Shown here: positions 1-8,630 of the stretch, piece by piece | How positions within the stretch are numbered: the first letter of the stretch is position 1 | How the letters are laid out: each line of letters starts with the position of its first letter | Origin: SAR92 clade bacterium H231 | GTDB taxonomy: Bacteria > Pseudomonadota > Gammaproteobacteria > Pseudomonadales > Porticoccaceae | Reading direction: 5' to 3' | DNA: 64,000 nt | NCBI GenBank assembly: GCA_025153775.1 | Contig: JAOALC010000003.1 | Coordinates: forward strand, 372,001 to 436,000 | The notes under the pieces: model-generated | What the model saw: only the letters and a program-made list of their open reading frames with translations | The model's database searches: none | What the model was told of the DNA's origin: nothing | Program-made: the position numbers and the translations under genes

Positions 1-2
1 AG

Positions 3-89
3 GGTCGTCAGGACAATATTAAAATTACCAGGCGAGAAGATTTGGCGATTGCGGAGGCCATCATGAAAAATCAGGAGGCCGAGGCATGA
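3..89 (+). CDS. ispD: IspD C-terminus (partial, 2-C-methyl-D-erythritol 4-phosphate cytidylyltransferase)
   Basis: The window opens inside a reading frame whose last 28 codons read GRQDNIKITRREDLAIAEAI and a few more residues before TGA at 87-89. The 'DNIKIT+..DL..AEA' ending is the usual C-terminus of IspD, the MEP-pathway cytidylyltransferase that makes CDP-methylerythritol. It lies 34 nt upstream of ispF, and ispD-ispF adjacency is the normal gammaproteobacterial order, which supports the call. Only the tail is visible, so nothing can be said about the catalytic part. Confidence 0.85.
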   Translation, partial: GRQDNIKITRREDLAIAEAIMKNQEAEA

Positions 90-123
90 TTTATTGTCAC
101 AGACTGATAGCGGAGAATAATCA

Positions 124-615
124 ATGCGCATAGGTCATGGTTACGATGTCCACGCTTTTGGCGAGGGCAGTGCTCTTATACTGGGGGGAGTCAGTATTCC
201 CTATCAGCGGGCTTTTATTGCTCATTCCGATGGGGATGTACTTATTCACGCCCTGATTGATGGCCTGCTGGGTGCCCTTGCCCTGGGTGATATTGGTCAG
301 CACTTTCCCGACACCGACCCGGCCTACAAAAATAGCAACAGTCGCAATTTGCTGGCCACTGTTGTGGCTATGATGACTGCAAAGGGCTATGCACTGGCTA
401 ATGCAGATATAACCATTGTTGCCCAGAGCCCAAAAATGGCACCCCATCTGCATAATATGCGCCTCAATTTGGCCGCTGATCTCAGCTGTGCAGTCGACCA
501 TATAAATATAAAAGCCACCACCACAGAAAAATTGGGTTTTACCGGCCGCGAGGAGGGTATCGCCTGTCATGCGGTGGTTCTGCTGCAGCCTGTCGCCTCT
601 GCTCAGGGAGCCTAG
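124..615 (+). CDS. ispF: 2-C-methyl-D-erythritol 2,4-cyclodiphosphate synthase
   Basis: IspF converts CDP-methylerythritol 2-phosphate to the cyclodiphosphate in the cytoplasmic MEP isoprenoid pathway. The 163-residue length is close to the family norm (about 160). The N-terminus [12 protein letters not shown] carries the metal ligands D8 and H10, and H42 lies in [13 protein letters not shown], matching the E. coli zinc-binding residues. The following [12 protein letters not shown] and the C-terminal [15 protein letters not shown] are also family signatures. The gene follows ispD and is overlapped at its 3' end by the possible long form of truD. Confidence 0.97.
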   Translation: MRIGHGYDVHAFGEGSALILGGVSIPYQRAFIAHSDGDVLIHALIDGLLGALALGDIGQHFPDTDPAYKNSNSRNLLATVVAMMTAKGYALANADITIVAQSPKMAPHLHNMRLNLAADLSCAVDHINIKATTTEKLGFTGREEGIACHAVVLLQPVASAQGA

Positions 616-1585
616 GTCCATTAAATCAGACCATTTCGACTTCCATCAAATGCCGCGTCTGCACGGTGCGCCCCTGGGGTCGGCATTATTTCGCAGCTGC
701 CCAGAAGACTTTCAGGTTGATGAAATATCAGGCTGGCAGCCCAGTGGCCAGGGCGAGCATCTACTACTGCATGTTCGCAAACGTGACCAGAATAGCCAAT
801 GGGTGGCGGGGCTTTTAGCCCAGCTTGCTGGTCTTAAGCGCAGTGATATTGGTTTCTGTGGGCTCAAAGATCGGTTTGCGGTCACCACCCAATGGTTTAG
901 CCTGCATCTGCCCGGTCGCGAACTGCAGCTCTCAGAGTTGGCCCATAGTGATTTTGAGATTATTTCAGCCCATAGGCACCACAAGAAACTGCGCCGGGGT
1001 ATGCATTCGGGCAATCAGTTTAATATTGTGCTGCGCGACTTTAGCCCCTCCCCTGACTTACTGGAGGAGCGGCTTAGCCTTATCCAGCAACTGGGTGTGC
1101 CCAATTACTTTGCAGAACAGCGTTTTGGTCACAGCGGTAATAATCTGCATGAGGCACAGAGACTAATAGAGGCGGATCGACTCAAAGGTAATAGGCGTGG
1201 AACCGGTATCTATCTGTCCGCAGCCAGATCATGGCTGTTTAACCTTTTAGTGGAGCGGCGAATCGAAATAAACAACCTGTCTGCCTCTATTGAGGGGGAC
1301 GAGACTGCTGCTCTCTGGGGCCGTGGCCGCTCAAACACCAGTGCTGCGGTTGTTGAGATTGAAACAGCTGTTTTAGCCGACTGGCAGAGCTGGTGCTATG
1401 CCCTTGAGCACGCGGGTTTAAAACAGGAGCGCCGCAATCTGATACTCAGGCCGGAAAACTTACACTGGACATGGCTGCAGCAGGGCCAGTTGCAGCTTTC
1501 CTTCAGCCTGCCTGCCGGCGCCTATGCCACTGCATTACTCAGAGAAATAGCTGAATTATTCCGCCCCGAATTTAACGCCCTGTGA
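569..1585 (+). CDS. truD: tRNA pseudouridine(13) synthase TruD
   Basis: TruD makes pseudouridine 13 in tRNA-Glu and other tRNAs. Visible family features are LHGAPLG...[10 protein letters not shown] near the N-terminus, [15 protein letters not shown] (catalytic Asp in the GxKDrxAvT motif), [21 protein letters not shown] and the C-terminal [13 protein letters not shown]. The start is uncertain. ATG 569 has AGGAGGG at 551-557 but gives 27 extra residues overlapping ispF. ATG 650 begins just before LHG and lacks a clear ribosome site. An in-frame ATT at 620 sits 9 nt after AGGGAG and would align best with the length of E. coli TruD. SurE, which usually follows, is absent. Confidence 0.95.
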   Translation: MRWFCCSLSPLLREPRSIKSDHFDFHQMPRLHGAPLGSALFRSCPEDFQVDEISGWQPSGQGEHLLLHVRKRDQNSQWVAGLLAQLAGLKRSDIGFCGLKDRFAVTTQWFSLHLPGRELQLSELAHSDFEIISAHRHHKKLRRGMHSGNQFNIVLRDFSPSPDLLEERLSLIQQLGVPNYFAEQRFGHSGNNLHEAQRLIEADRLKGNRRGTGIYLSAARSWLFNLLVERRIEINNLSASIEGDETAALWGRGRSNTSAAVVEIETAVLADWQSWCYALEHAGLKQERRNLILRPENLHWTWLQQGQLQLSFSLPAGAYATALLREIAELFRPEFNAL

Positions 1586-1679
1586 TATATTATGGCAGTC
1601 TTGATGCAGTGGCTACAGGCCACTCCAGGGCGCTTAATTTCTCGGTCTTTACAGGCAGAACTCAACACAGGAGCATTGG

Positions 1680-2351
1680 GTGAACTCGATCGAACTGGCT
1701 GGTATTGGCATGACCTCCCAGCGAACCAGAGAGAGGCTGATTCAGCGTCTTGTGGATCAGGGCATCAGTAGTCAACCAGTGCTGGATGTTATTCGCATGA
1801 CCCCGCGTCATATTTTCCTCGATGAGGCTCTATCTCACCGCGCCTACGAGGACACCGCACTGCCCATAGGCTTCTCCCAAACTCTCTCCCAGCCCTATAT
1901 AGTAGCGCGCATGACTGAGATTCTACTCAGTGGTGGCCCCCTTAAAAAGGTGTTGGAAATAGGCACAGGCTCTGGATATCAGACCACTATTCTGTCGCAA
2001 TTAGTCACTGAGGTATGTACGGTCGAGCGTATTGAACCATTGCTTAAAAAGGCTAAAGAGCGTTTTCGCAAGCTGGGCCTGAGCAATATCAAGGCAGAGT
2101 TGTCCGATGGCAGCTTCGGCTGGGACAGGCATGCGCCCTACGATGGTATTATTACTACGGCGGCCCCGCAGACCGTGCCCGAGGAGCTGCTTCACCAGAT
2201 GGCTCCAGAGGGTATTCTGGTGATTCCGGTGGGCAATGGTGTCTCTCAGGATCTTCGTGTACTCCGCCGACTGGGGGATTCCTCTGAATTTGATGAAGAG
2301 ATTGTCGAGCAGGTTAAATTTGTACCGCTATTGGGCGGGCTCTCTCGCTAG
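1680..2351 (+). CDS. pcm: Protein-L-isoaspartate O-methyltransferase
   Basis: Pcm methylates isoaspartyl residues in damaged proteins so that they can return to aspartate; it uses S-adenosylmethionine in the cytosol. The 223-residue protein has the PCMT signature: [21 protein letters not shown] near residue 60, the SAM loop [12 protein letters not shown] near residue 90, and the post-motif [24 protein letters not shown] start is chosen because AGGAG lies about 8 nt upstream; an internal ATG 30 nt later is the alternative. Position between truD and nlpD/rpoS is classical except for the missing surE. Confidence 0.95.
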   Translation: MNSIELAGIGMTSQRTRERLIQRLVDQGISSQPVLDVIRMTPRHIFLDEALSHRAYEDTALPIGFSQTLSQPYIVARMTEILLSGGPLKKVLEIGTGSGYQTTILSQLVTEVCTVERIEPLLKKAKERFRKLGLSNIKAELSDGSFGWDRHAPYDGIITTAAPQTVPEELLHQMAPEGILVIPVGNGVSQDLRVLRRLGDSSEFDEEIVEQVKFVPLLGGLSR

Positions 2352-2399
2352 TTTTTCACTGAGGCTGGTTGGTTTTATGGAAGGGTTCAGGGTATTAGC

Positions 2400-3350
2400 A
2401 TGAGAAATTTTGCACAGCAGGCACTGCTGTTTTTAAAAGGTCTAGCCATGGGCGCCGCCGATGTAGTGCCAGGTGTATCCGGAGGCACAATCGCCTTTGT
2501 CAGCGGTATTTACGCCGAACTACTCAGAAGTATCACCTCGGTTAATCTTCAGGCTTTAAAATTACTGAGATCTGAGGGTGTTGCTGCCGCCTGGGTCCAT
2601 ATTAACGGTAGTTTTCTCGCGGTTCTTATCGCCGGTATTCTGACCAGCCTGTTTTCTTTGGCTAGGGTGATGCAGTTTCTGTTGGCGGAGCATCCACTGC
2701 CGCTCTGGTCTTTTTTTACGGGCCTGATTATAGGCTCGGTGATTTACCTGCTGCGCCAGAACCCGCCCAGACGCAAAATAGACCAGCTGATGTTTGCGCT
2801 GGGGGTGGTTATTGCCTATGGCATCTCTATCGCGCCTGCAGTAGCTCTCGAGGGCAACCATATCACCATGTTTTTTGCCGGCAGCATTGCTCTCTGCGCC
2901 ATGATTTTGCCCGGTATATCAGGTTCTTTTATTCTTGTGCTGCTGGGTTTATACCCTGTATTTATAACTGCGATCGCAAATTTCCAGCTGGATATACTGC
3001 TGGTATTCGCCTCTGGCGGAGTGCTGGGGCTAATGCTGTTCAGCCGCTTTTTAACCTGGCTATTGAGCCGCTTCCATACCATGGTGATAGCTACCATGTG
3101 TGGATTTTTAGTGGGTAGCCTCAATGTTATCTGGCCCTGGAAACTGGTCACTGAGTCAGTAATTAGTCAGTCAGGCAAGGTTATTGTGTTGGCATCAGAA
3201 AACCTACTGCCCGGGGAGTTTAGTCGCGCTGTGGGTCAGGACCCCTTAACGCTTCTCTGTGTTATTGCCTTGAGTTTGGGGCTGGTTCTGGTTTTAGGGC
3301 TGGAGTATATTGGCGTCAAATATAGGCAACAGGCTCCAGGGGGAGACTAA
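2400..3350 (+). CDS. DUF368 membrane protein (PopT-type polyprenyl-phosphate transporter family)
   Basis: This is a polytopic inner-membrane protein of 316 residues. Two related motifs, GAADVVPGVSGGTIAF near residue 20 and LPGISGSFILVLLGLY near residue 180, are the paired DUF368 repeats. DUF368 proteins have been reported as PopT, which returns undecaprenyl phosphate across the membrane for reuse in envelope synthesis; applying that role here is inference from family. The gene sits between pcm and nlpD, 48 nt after pcm, and nlpD starts 4 nt after its stop, so co-transcription with the envelope protein NlpD is likely. Confidence 0.85.
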   Translation: MRNFAQQALLFLKGLAMGAADVVPGVSGGTIAFVSGIYAELLRSITSVNLQALKLLRSEGVAAAWVHINGSFLAVLIAGILTSLFSLARVMQFLLAEHPLPLWSFFTGLIIGSVIYLLRQNPPRRKIDQLMFALGVVIAYGISIAPAVALEGNHITMFFAGSIALCAMILPGISGSFILVLLGLYPVFITAIANFQLDILLVFASGGVLGLMLFSRFLTWLLSRFHTMVIATMCGFLVGSLNVIWPWKLVTESVISQSGKVIVLASENLLPGEFSRAVGQDPLTLLCVIALSLGLVLVLGLEYIGVKYRQQAPGGD

Positions 3351-3354
3351 TTTA

Positions 3355-4068
3355 ATGCGACCGACTCAAATTCTACTGCTGATATTCGCCCTGCTAGTTG
3401 CGGGCTGTTCTAACTATTCAGCACCTATAGTCAGCCGCGAACAACCTCCAAGCACTCGTATTTCTAAGCATCAGGTGACCACCGGCGATACTCTGTATTC
3501 AATTGCCTGGCGCTATGATAAAGATGTTCGCCTATTAGCCAGGGCAAATGGTATCAGTCAGCCCTATAGAATTCGCAAAGGTCAGGTTCTATCGCTCAAT
3601 ACCAAAGGTGTAAAATTAAATTCGCGGCCTGCTAGTTCGTCGACTCCGAGCAGGGTCAGCAGTTCTAGGCCCGCTGCGGAGCCAACATCGGCGACCAAGC
3701 CCATGGTTTTCAGCAAAAATCTGGTTTGGCAGTGGCCGGTTAAAGGCAGTGTTGTTGAGGGGTACAGCCCCAAAGATCTGCGCAAAGGCCTGAGCATTAA
3801 GTCTAATATGGGCCCAGATGTCCGCCCTGCAGCGCCTGGAACTGTGGTCTATGCAGGTGACGGTTTGCGTGGATATGGTAAGCTGGTTATCATTAAGCAC
3901 AGTGAAATCCTTCTTAGCGCCTATGCGCACAATGACAAAATATTGGTAAAAGAGGGACAATCTGTAAAAAGTACGGAAACAATCTCAAAATTGGGGTCTA
4001 AGGAAACGTTATACTTTGAAATTAGAAAAGATGGGTATCCGGTAAATCCATCTAGCTATATAGAGTAA
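3355..4068 (+). CDS. nlpD: Amidase activator NlpD (LysM/LytM lipoprotein)
   Basis: NlpD is an outer-membrane lipoprotein that activates the cell-separation amidase AmiC. The start at 3355 follows GGGGGAGA and gives a lipoprotein signal ending in LLVAGC. A LysM domain follows (HQVTTGDTLYSIAWRYDKD, about residues 38-82), then a Ser/Pro/Lys-rich linker and a C-terminal LytM (M23) domain. The LytM zinc ligands look degenerate: the usual HxxxD site reads NMGPD and the final LHFEIR reads LYFEIR. This fits a non-catalytic activator. An upstream in-frame ATG at 3310 inside the DUF368 gene would bury the signal peptide and is rejected. Confidence 0.93.
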   Translation: MRPTQILLLIFALLVAGCSNYSAPIVSREQPPSTRISKHQVTTGDTLYSIAWRYDKDVRLLARANGISQPYRIRKGQVLSLNTKGVKLNSRPASSSTPSRVSSSRPAAEPTSATKPMVFSKNLVWQWPVKGSVVEGYSPKDLRKGLSIKSNMGPDVRPAAPGTVVYAGDGLRGYGKLVIIKHSEILLSAYAHNDKILVKEGQSVKSTETISKLGSKETLYFEIRKDGYPVNPSSYIE

Positions 4069-4241
4069 AACTGAATTAGTCGGAAGCTCAATAAGAGTAA
4101 ATCCAGATAAAAATTAACAGTAAAAAATAAAAACTGAAGATTGAAATTGGGGGAGAGAGATAAGTTTGTGAACTAAGGTTCTGGGTTAGCGGCGGGATTA
4201 GCTGCTAAATATTTGGAAGATCGTGCAAAAGGGATGCGAAC

Positions 4242-5165
4242 GTGATGGATGAAGCGTTTATTTTAGATCAGTCAGCTCAAGCTACTGATAACAAGGAAGA
4301 CACACCTGAGATAAGTCATCAAGTCATTGATGCAACAAGTCTTTATTTAAAAGAAATTGGCTTTGCGCCGTTGCTGACGGCCGACGAAGAGGTTTACTAC
4401 GCCCGCAAGTTTCAAAAAGGCTGTGAAGCTTCGCGACACAGGATGATTGAGAGCAATTTGCGGCTGGTGGTGAAAATCTCTAGACGCTATGTCAATCGGG
4501 GCCTTGAGCTTCTCGATCTTATCGAGGAGGGCAATCTAGGGCTAATGAGGGCGGTGGAAAAATTTGACCCGGAACTGGGTTATCGCTTTTCGACCTACGC
4601 CACCTGGTGGATCCGTCAGACCATTGAGCGGGCACTTATGAATCAAACTAGAACCATTCGCCTGCCAGTTCATGTGGTCAAAGAGCTCAATGTCTATCTG
4701 CGCGCCTCAAGGACACTGGCCCAGCGCCTCGATCATGTGCCGACGCCGGAGGAAATTGCCGAGGAAGTGGGTAAACCAGTGGCCGATGTGCTTAAAATTC
4801 TTAGTTTGAGCGAGCGTATCTCATCAATAGATGTGCCTGTGGCAGACAAAGAGAAAACTCTGGTTGAGACCATTGCCGACGACCATGGGTTTAGCCCGGA
4901 AAATCAAATTGAGGGTGAGAACCTAACCACTGCTCTCAATGAATGGCTGGAGCAGCTACCGGAGAAACAGCGCGAGGTATTGATCAGGCGCTTTGGCCTG
5001 CAAAACCACCAGGAGGAGACTCTGGAGCAGGTGGGACGCGAGATTGGTCTCACCCGCGAGCGTGTGCGGCAAATCCAGGTGGATGCTCTGCGTCGACTGG
5101 GGGATGTGCTGCGCAAGCATGGTCTGAACAGCAATCTATTATTTGCGGATCTCCAGGACAGCTAA
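4242..5165 (+). CDS. rpoS: RNA polymerase sigma factor RpoS
   Basis: RpoS is the stationary-phase and general-stress sigma factor. The 307-residue protein has region 1.2 ([21 protein letters not shown]), the region 2 core ([56 protein letters not shown]), region 3, and region 4 with the helix-turn-helix [19 protein letters not shown]. The length and a short N-terminus fit RpoS rather than RpoD. The 170 nt between nlpD and rpoS form a leader; in related bacteria the main rpoS promoter lies inside nlpD. A strong hairpin terminator follows. Confidence 0.95.
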   Translation: MMDEAFILDQSAQATDNKEDTPEISHQVIDATSLYLKEIGFAPLLTADEEVYYARKFQKGCEASRHRMIESNLRLVVKISRRYVNRGLELLDLIEEGNLGLMRAVEKFDPELGYRFSTYATWWIRQTIERALMNQTRTIRLPVHVVKELNVYLRASRTLAQRLDHVPTPEEIAEEVGKPVADVLKILSLSERISSIDVPVADKEKTLVETIADDHGFSPENQIEGENLTTALNEWLEQLPEKQREVLIRRFGLQNHQEETLEQVGREIGLTRERVRQIQVDALRRLGDVLRKHGLNSNLLFADLQDS

Positions 5166-5220
5166 CAGGCTCTCGGAGCTTTCGAGCTTTCGAGCTATTG
5201 AGGAGCATATAGGGAACAAT

Positions 5221-5248
5221 AAAAAACCCAGCCAATGCTGGGTTTTTT
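5221..5248. terminator. Bidirectional rho-independent terminator between rpoS and ppa
   Basis: A perfect 12-bp stem, AAAAAACCCAGC / GCTGGGTTTTTT, flanks a CAAT loop. The T-run on each strand means it can end rpoS (+) and ppa (-) transcripts, which converge here. Confidence 0.92.
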
Positions 5249-5270
5249 ATATTATCTCGCAAGATCTGAA

Positions 5271-5801
5271 TTATTCAGCCAGATAGCGCTCTCTGGAGGC
5301 CATAACTTCGGCACGGGCTGCATCTGCATTGTCCCAGCCTTCCACTTTTACCCATTTGCCGGGCTCTAGCGCTTTGTAGTTCTCAAAGTAGTGACCGATC
5401 TGAGCAATCAGCAGTTCTGGAAGATCAGTGGCTTCCTGAACATGGTCATAGATTTTAGTCAGCTTGCTGTGGGGGACGGCCAGCAGTTTAGCGTCAACAC
5501 CAGATTCGTCGCTCATATTGAGAACGCCCACTACACGGCTGCGAATCACTGCGCCGGGCATGACTGGGTAAGGGGTAACTACCAGAACATCGAGAGGATC
5601 GCCATCTTCAGACAGAGTCTGGGGCACATAGCCGTAGTTGGCTGGGTAAAACATAGGCGTGGCCACAAAACGATCTACAAATATAGCATCGCTGTCTTTG
5701 TCTACCTCATATTTGATCGGGTCGTGATTGGCGGGAATTTCAATAATAACATTGATATCGTTTGGCAGGTCTTTACCGGCCGGTATGTCGTTGTAGCTCA
5801 T
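5271..5801 (-). CDS. ppa: Inorganic pyrophosphatase (family I)
   Basis: It hydrolyses cytosolic pyrophosphate to phosphate and so pulls biosynthetic reactions forward. The 176-residue length is typical for the hexameric bacterial enzyme. Visible signatures include the N-terminal [51 protein letters not shown] with the DxDPxD metal-binding aspartates, and KWVKVEGW near the C-terminus. It is a single gene convergent with rpoS. Confidence 0.97.
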   Translation of the reverse strand: MSYNDIPAGKDLPNDINVIIEIPANHDPIKYEVDKDSDAIFVDRFVATPMFYPANYGYVPQTLSEDGDPLDVLVVTPYPVMPGAVIRSRVVGVLNMSDESGVDAKLLAVPHSKLTKIYDHVQEATDLPELLIAQIGHYFENYKALEPGKWVKVEGWDNADAARAEVMASRERYLAE

Positions 5802-5927
5802 TTCAAAGATTCCATTAGATTGCGTGGCTGTTGGAGGTGGCGGATTATAGCCAGTTGATCAAAACTTGACCAGTCTGAATGACTAAAATCCGCTATCCTC
5901 TGTCTATTGGCAGCAGGTTGTAAACTG

Positions 5928-7142
5928 TTACTGCAATCTAAAGGTGATCGGCAAATTTACCTCAAAGCTATCAGCCTTCATTTCTTCTGGTAACTCTGGA
6001 AATGGCGCGGCTTTCTTGACAGCCTTCAGTGCAGCCTGATTGAGCAGTCGATATTTGGATTCCTGGGTAGTTATGGCGCTGACCAATTTGCCTGAGCGAT
6101 TAATAGTGACTCCAATACGCACAGTGCCTTGCTGATTCTTATCTGCGGCGCGATTGGGGTACCTGATAGCCTTGTAAATCTGTGCCACCACCAGTGGGGT
6201 GTAGTCTCGCTGGGCCAGGGCTTCTGACAGATTAAAGTCTGCAATCTCCTCTTCCTGTTCTGCCCCTGGGCTGTCGGTTAGTGGCTCGGCTTTTGCCTGG
6301 GCTGTTGCCTGTACGCTGCTTGCCAAGTCTGTTTTCTCAGTCTCTAGCTGGTTGGCGGCGTCAGTCTCTGTGGTCTCAGCTGCTGCCATCTCAGCTTCTG
6401 CCTCTGGGTTCTCTTTGGGCACCTCTAGGGCTAACTCTGGGGCTAACTCAGCTTCAGGCTGCGAAGAAGCAACCTCTGGAGCAGGTGCCATCCATGAAGC
6501 TGCCAGTGCTATTCTGCTGCTCTGGGGCTGAATATCATTGAGTAGCTCATCAGCATCCATATCTATGCTGTCACCTAAAAGCTGGGCCTTAAACGCGGTT
6601 GAAGGGGGTATGGGGCCAATCCAGGTGCGCAATAGAATATTAAAGACTTCCGGAGGGTAATTGGCGATCAGTTCTGTGCCATTAAAGCGCACCGAGGTGC
6701 CAAGCTCGGGGTCGAATAGGTACTCGATCACATCGCCTCTTTTTGGTGCAGACTTGGGAGCGCGCATAATATCAATGACCTCCTGTGCCGAGCCCGAAAA
6801 GCTCTCGCGGTCATTGTTGATAGAGATACTCTGCATCCACAGGTTGAGCCAGCGGCGCTTGGAGTAGTCATTGATAATCCTAACCTCCATGCGCTTGGGG
6901 CTCTGTTGCAGTTGGATGCTATTGGCATTGTTACTCAGATCATCAACAAAAAGTGCAGCTACAAACTGCTGCTTGCCAAGATCCTGGTAAATAGCACTGC
7001 CGTTAAGTTTTAGCTCAGCCTGTGCGCCACTGGAGAAGATTACTAGCAAAGACAACATCAACCCAGCTATAGTGCCGAAAAGCTGTCTGAGACCAACTGC
7101 TCCAGTAGACCGATTCAATTGAGCATGACTATAAATGTTCAT
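5928..7142 (-). CDS. Chalcone-isomerase-like domain plus TonB C-terminal domain protein
   Basis: This 404-residue exported protein joins two recognisable parts. After a signal peptide ending near SSGAQAELKLNG, residues about 45-190 resemble bacterial chalcone-isomerase-like proteins (VAALFVDD, KRMEVRIINDYSKRRW, DVIEYLFDPELGTSVRFNG, LLRTWIGPIPPS). Next comes an acidic Ala/Glu-rich linker (about 210-310). The end (IRYPNRAADKNQQGTVRIGV ... FPELPEEM ... LPITFRL) is a TonB/TolA-type C-terminal domain. There is no N-terminal membrane anchor typical of TonB besides the cleavable-looking signal. The start at 7142 follows GGAAAGGAAC; an earlier ATG at 7181 has no ribosome site. Function is unknown; a periplasmic protein docking to an outer-membrane partner is only a guess. 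Confidence 0.8.
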   Translation of the reverse strand: MNIYSHAQLNRSTGAVGLRQLFGTIAGLMLSLLVIFSSGAQAELKLNGSAIYQDLGKQQFVAALFVDDLSNNANSIQLQQSPKRMEVRIINDYSKRRWLNLWMQSISINNDRESFSGSAQEVIDIMRAPKSAPKRGDVIEYLFDPELGTSVRFNGTELIANYPPEVFNILLRTWIGPIPPSTAFKAQLLGDSIDMDADELLNDIQPQSSRIALAASWMAPAPEVASSQPEAELAPELALEVPKENPEAEAEMAAAETTETDAANQLETEKTDLASSVQATAQAKAEPLTDSPGAEQEEEIADFNLSEALAQRDYTPLVVAQIYKAIRYPNRAADKNQQGTVRIGVTINRSGKLVSAITTQESKYRLLNQAALKAVKKAAPFPELPEEMKADSFEVNLPITFRLQ

Positions 7143-7531
7143 TAGGATAGTTCCTTTCCTGGTTACTAAATATTCCAGCACTCAGGTCGAGGGGTAAAAG
7201 AGTTGCTGAAACAGTCCTTTTCCTAACTTTCGCAAGCTATTTTGGGCTGGCTTAACCTCTGTGCAAGCGCCGATTGAAAAAAATATCGACTCTATACCCA
7301 GTCGATTGCGCCCTTTGTGCGCACCATCACATTTACAGTATAGATTTGTTAATTGCTTAGAGTGAGAAACCCCATTCGATTGGCGTTATAAATGCCAAAA
7401 TATCTTGGTTCAGCAATACCAGACATCCGCATTTTTCGTAACAGAAGGGCTCAAAACCAAGTAAACTACTAGCCTAGCCGACCCGTAAAACAGGCTGAAA
7501 AACTTTAACTACTTACCAAAGGCAGCTAGCT
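7143..7531. other. Intergenic region with two inverted repeats
   Basis: This 389-bp divergent region has no convincing gene. It contains a near-perfect 19-bp palindrome, TTGGCGTTATAAATGCCAA at 7380-7398, and a 7-bp inverted repeat ATCGACT/AGTCGAT at 7285-7291 and 7300-7306. On the minus strand the second repeat is followed by A and seven Ts, like a weak intrinsic terminator or attenuator upstream of the chalcone-isomerase-like gene. Promoters for both flanking genes should lie here but none is clear. Confidence 0.5.
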
Positions 7532-8599
7532 GTGAACAATAATCTCCGTCTTGCGCTTATCTTCGCTCTGGCCCTATTAGTATGGTTTTTTAGCGGTCTG
7601 CTGCGCACTACTGAGCCATCGGGGACTTTGTCCTCGGAGGTGGCGAGCACATTGACCAAGGTGCAGGTGGTAAACTCTGTTGAGCAGGTGTTCAGGCCCA
7701 TTATTTCTCTGCGCGCCAAAACCAAGGCCAATAGAGATGTTCAGGTGCTAGCTCAGGTCTCTGGTAAGATTTCCGCCACATTGGCCGAAGAGGGCAGTTA
7801 TGTCACCGCCGGACAGGGAATCTGTCAGATTGATGCAGAGGACCGCCATCTGCGCCTGGCTCAGGCCGAGGCCTCTCTGGAGAATGCAAATATAGCCTAT
7901 CGCGGCGCACTCAGGTTAAAAAGTGCAGGCTATCAGTCTGAATTGGCTATCTCCCAAGCTAAAGCCACTCAGGCTACCGCCAGGACTAACTTGGAACGCG
8001 CCCGTCTCGACGTTCAGCACCTGCAGATAAAGGCTCCATTTGATGGCATTGTTGAGTCAAGGCCCGTTGAGATAGGCGACCTTATAATGCCCGGCCAGCT
8101 CTGTGCCCGGGTGGTTGAACTGAGTCCCCTGAAAGTTGAGGCCCTAGTAGCTGAAACTGAGATAGGCCGTCTGACGCTGGGTGACAGTGCCCTGGTCAAT
8201 ATTGCAGGGCAAGACTATCAGGGAGCCGTGATCTCATATCTGGCCTATCAGGCGGATCGGGCAACCAAGGGCTATAGAGTGGAAGCCACCATGCCCAATC
8301 CAAATCAGGCAGTCAGAGCGGGCATCTCCGCACGATTAAATATATTAGCTCAGGCCATACCGGCCCATCTGATTCCCGCCAGCAGTGTACTGCTGGATGA
8401 TGAAGGCGAGACAGCGGTACGGATACTGAGCCAGGAAAGTCTGGTTGAATCGGTGAGGGTTACAGCTGTAGGTGAGGCCCCGACTGGTATTTGGGTGACC
8501 GGGCTGGACGCTGAGGTGATTCTGGTGGTAGTGGGTCAGAACTACATTATTGAAGGTGAGCTGGTCAATCCTTCCTATCAGGTCAGTCCTTTAAATTAA
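7532..8599 (+). CDS. RND efflux periplasmic adaptor (membrane fusion protein)
   Basis: This is the periplasmic link between an RND pump and an outer-membrane channel. The 355-residue protein has an N-terminal membrane segment (LALIFALALLVWFFSGLL), a split lipoyl/barrel-sandwich domain (QVLAQVSGKISATLAEEGSY ... LQIKAPFDGIVESRPVEIGD), a short helical hairpin between the halves, and beta-barrel and membrane-proximal domains. The GTG start at 7532 follows AAAGGCAG. The RND permease starts 32 nt downstream, so the two form one operon. No outer-membrane factor gene is nearby. Confidence 0.92.
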   Translation: MNNNLRLALIFALALLVWFFSGLLRTTEPSGTLSSEVASTLTKVQVVNSVEQVFRPIISLRAKTKANRDVQVLAQVSGKISATLAEEGSYVTAGQGICQIDAEDRHLRLAQAEASLENANIAYRGALRLKSAGYQSELAISQAKATQATARTNLERARLDVQHLQIKAPFDGIVESRPVEIGDLIMPGQLCARVVELSPLKVEALVAETEIGRLTLGDSALVNIAGQDYQGAVISYLAYQADRATKGYRVEATMPNPNQAVRAGISARLNILAQAIPAHLIPASSVLLDDEGETAVRILSQESLVESVRVTAVGEAPTGIWVTGLDAEVILVVVGQNYIIEGELVNPSYQVSPLN

Positions 8600-8630
8600 C
8601 CCAACGTTGCCATCCGGGCCCTAATCGCTT

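Noticed and set aside
121-621. 166-residue open frame on the minus strand across ispF
   Set aside because: It is antisense to a clear ispF with all catalytic residues and has no recognisable domain.
1586-1679. Possible surE remnant between truD and pcm
   Set aside because: Translation in all frames gives nothing like SurE; only a small hairpin (1609-1623) is seen.
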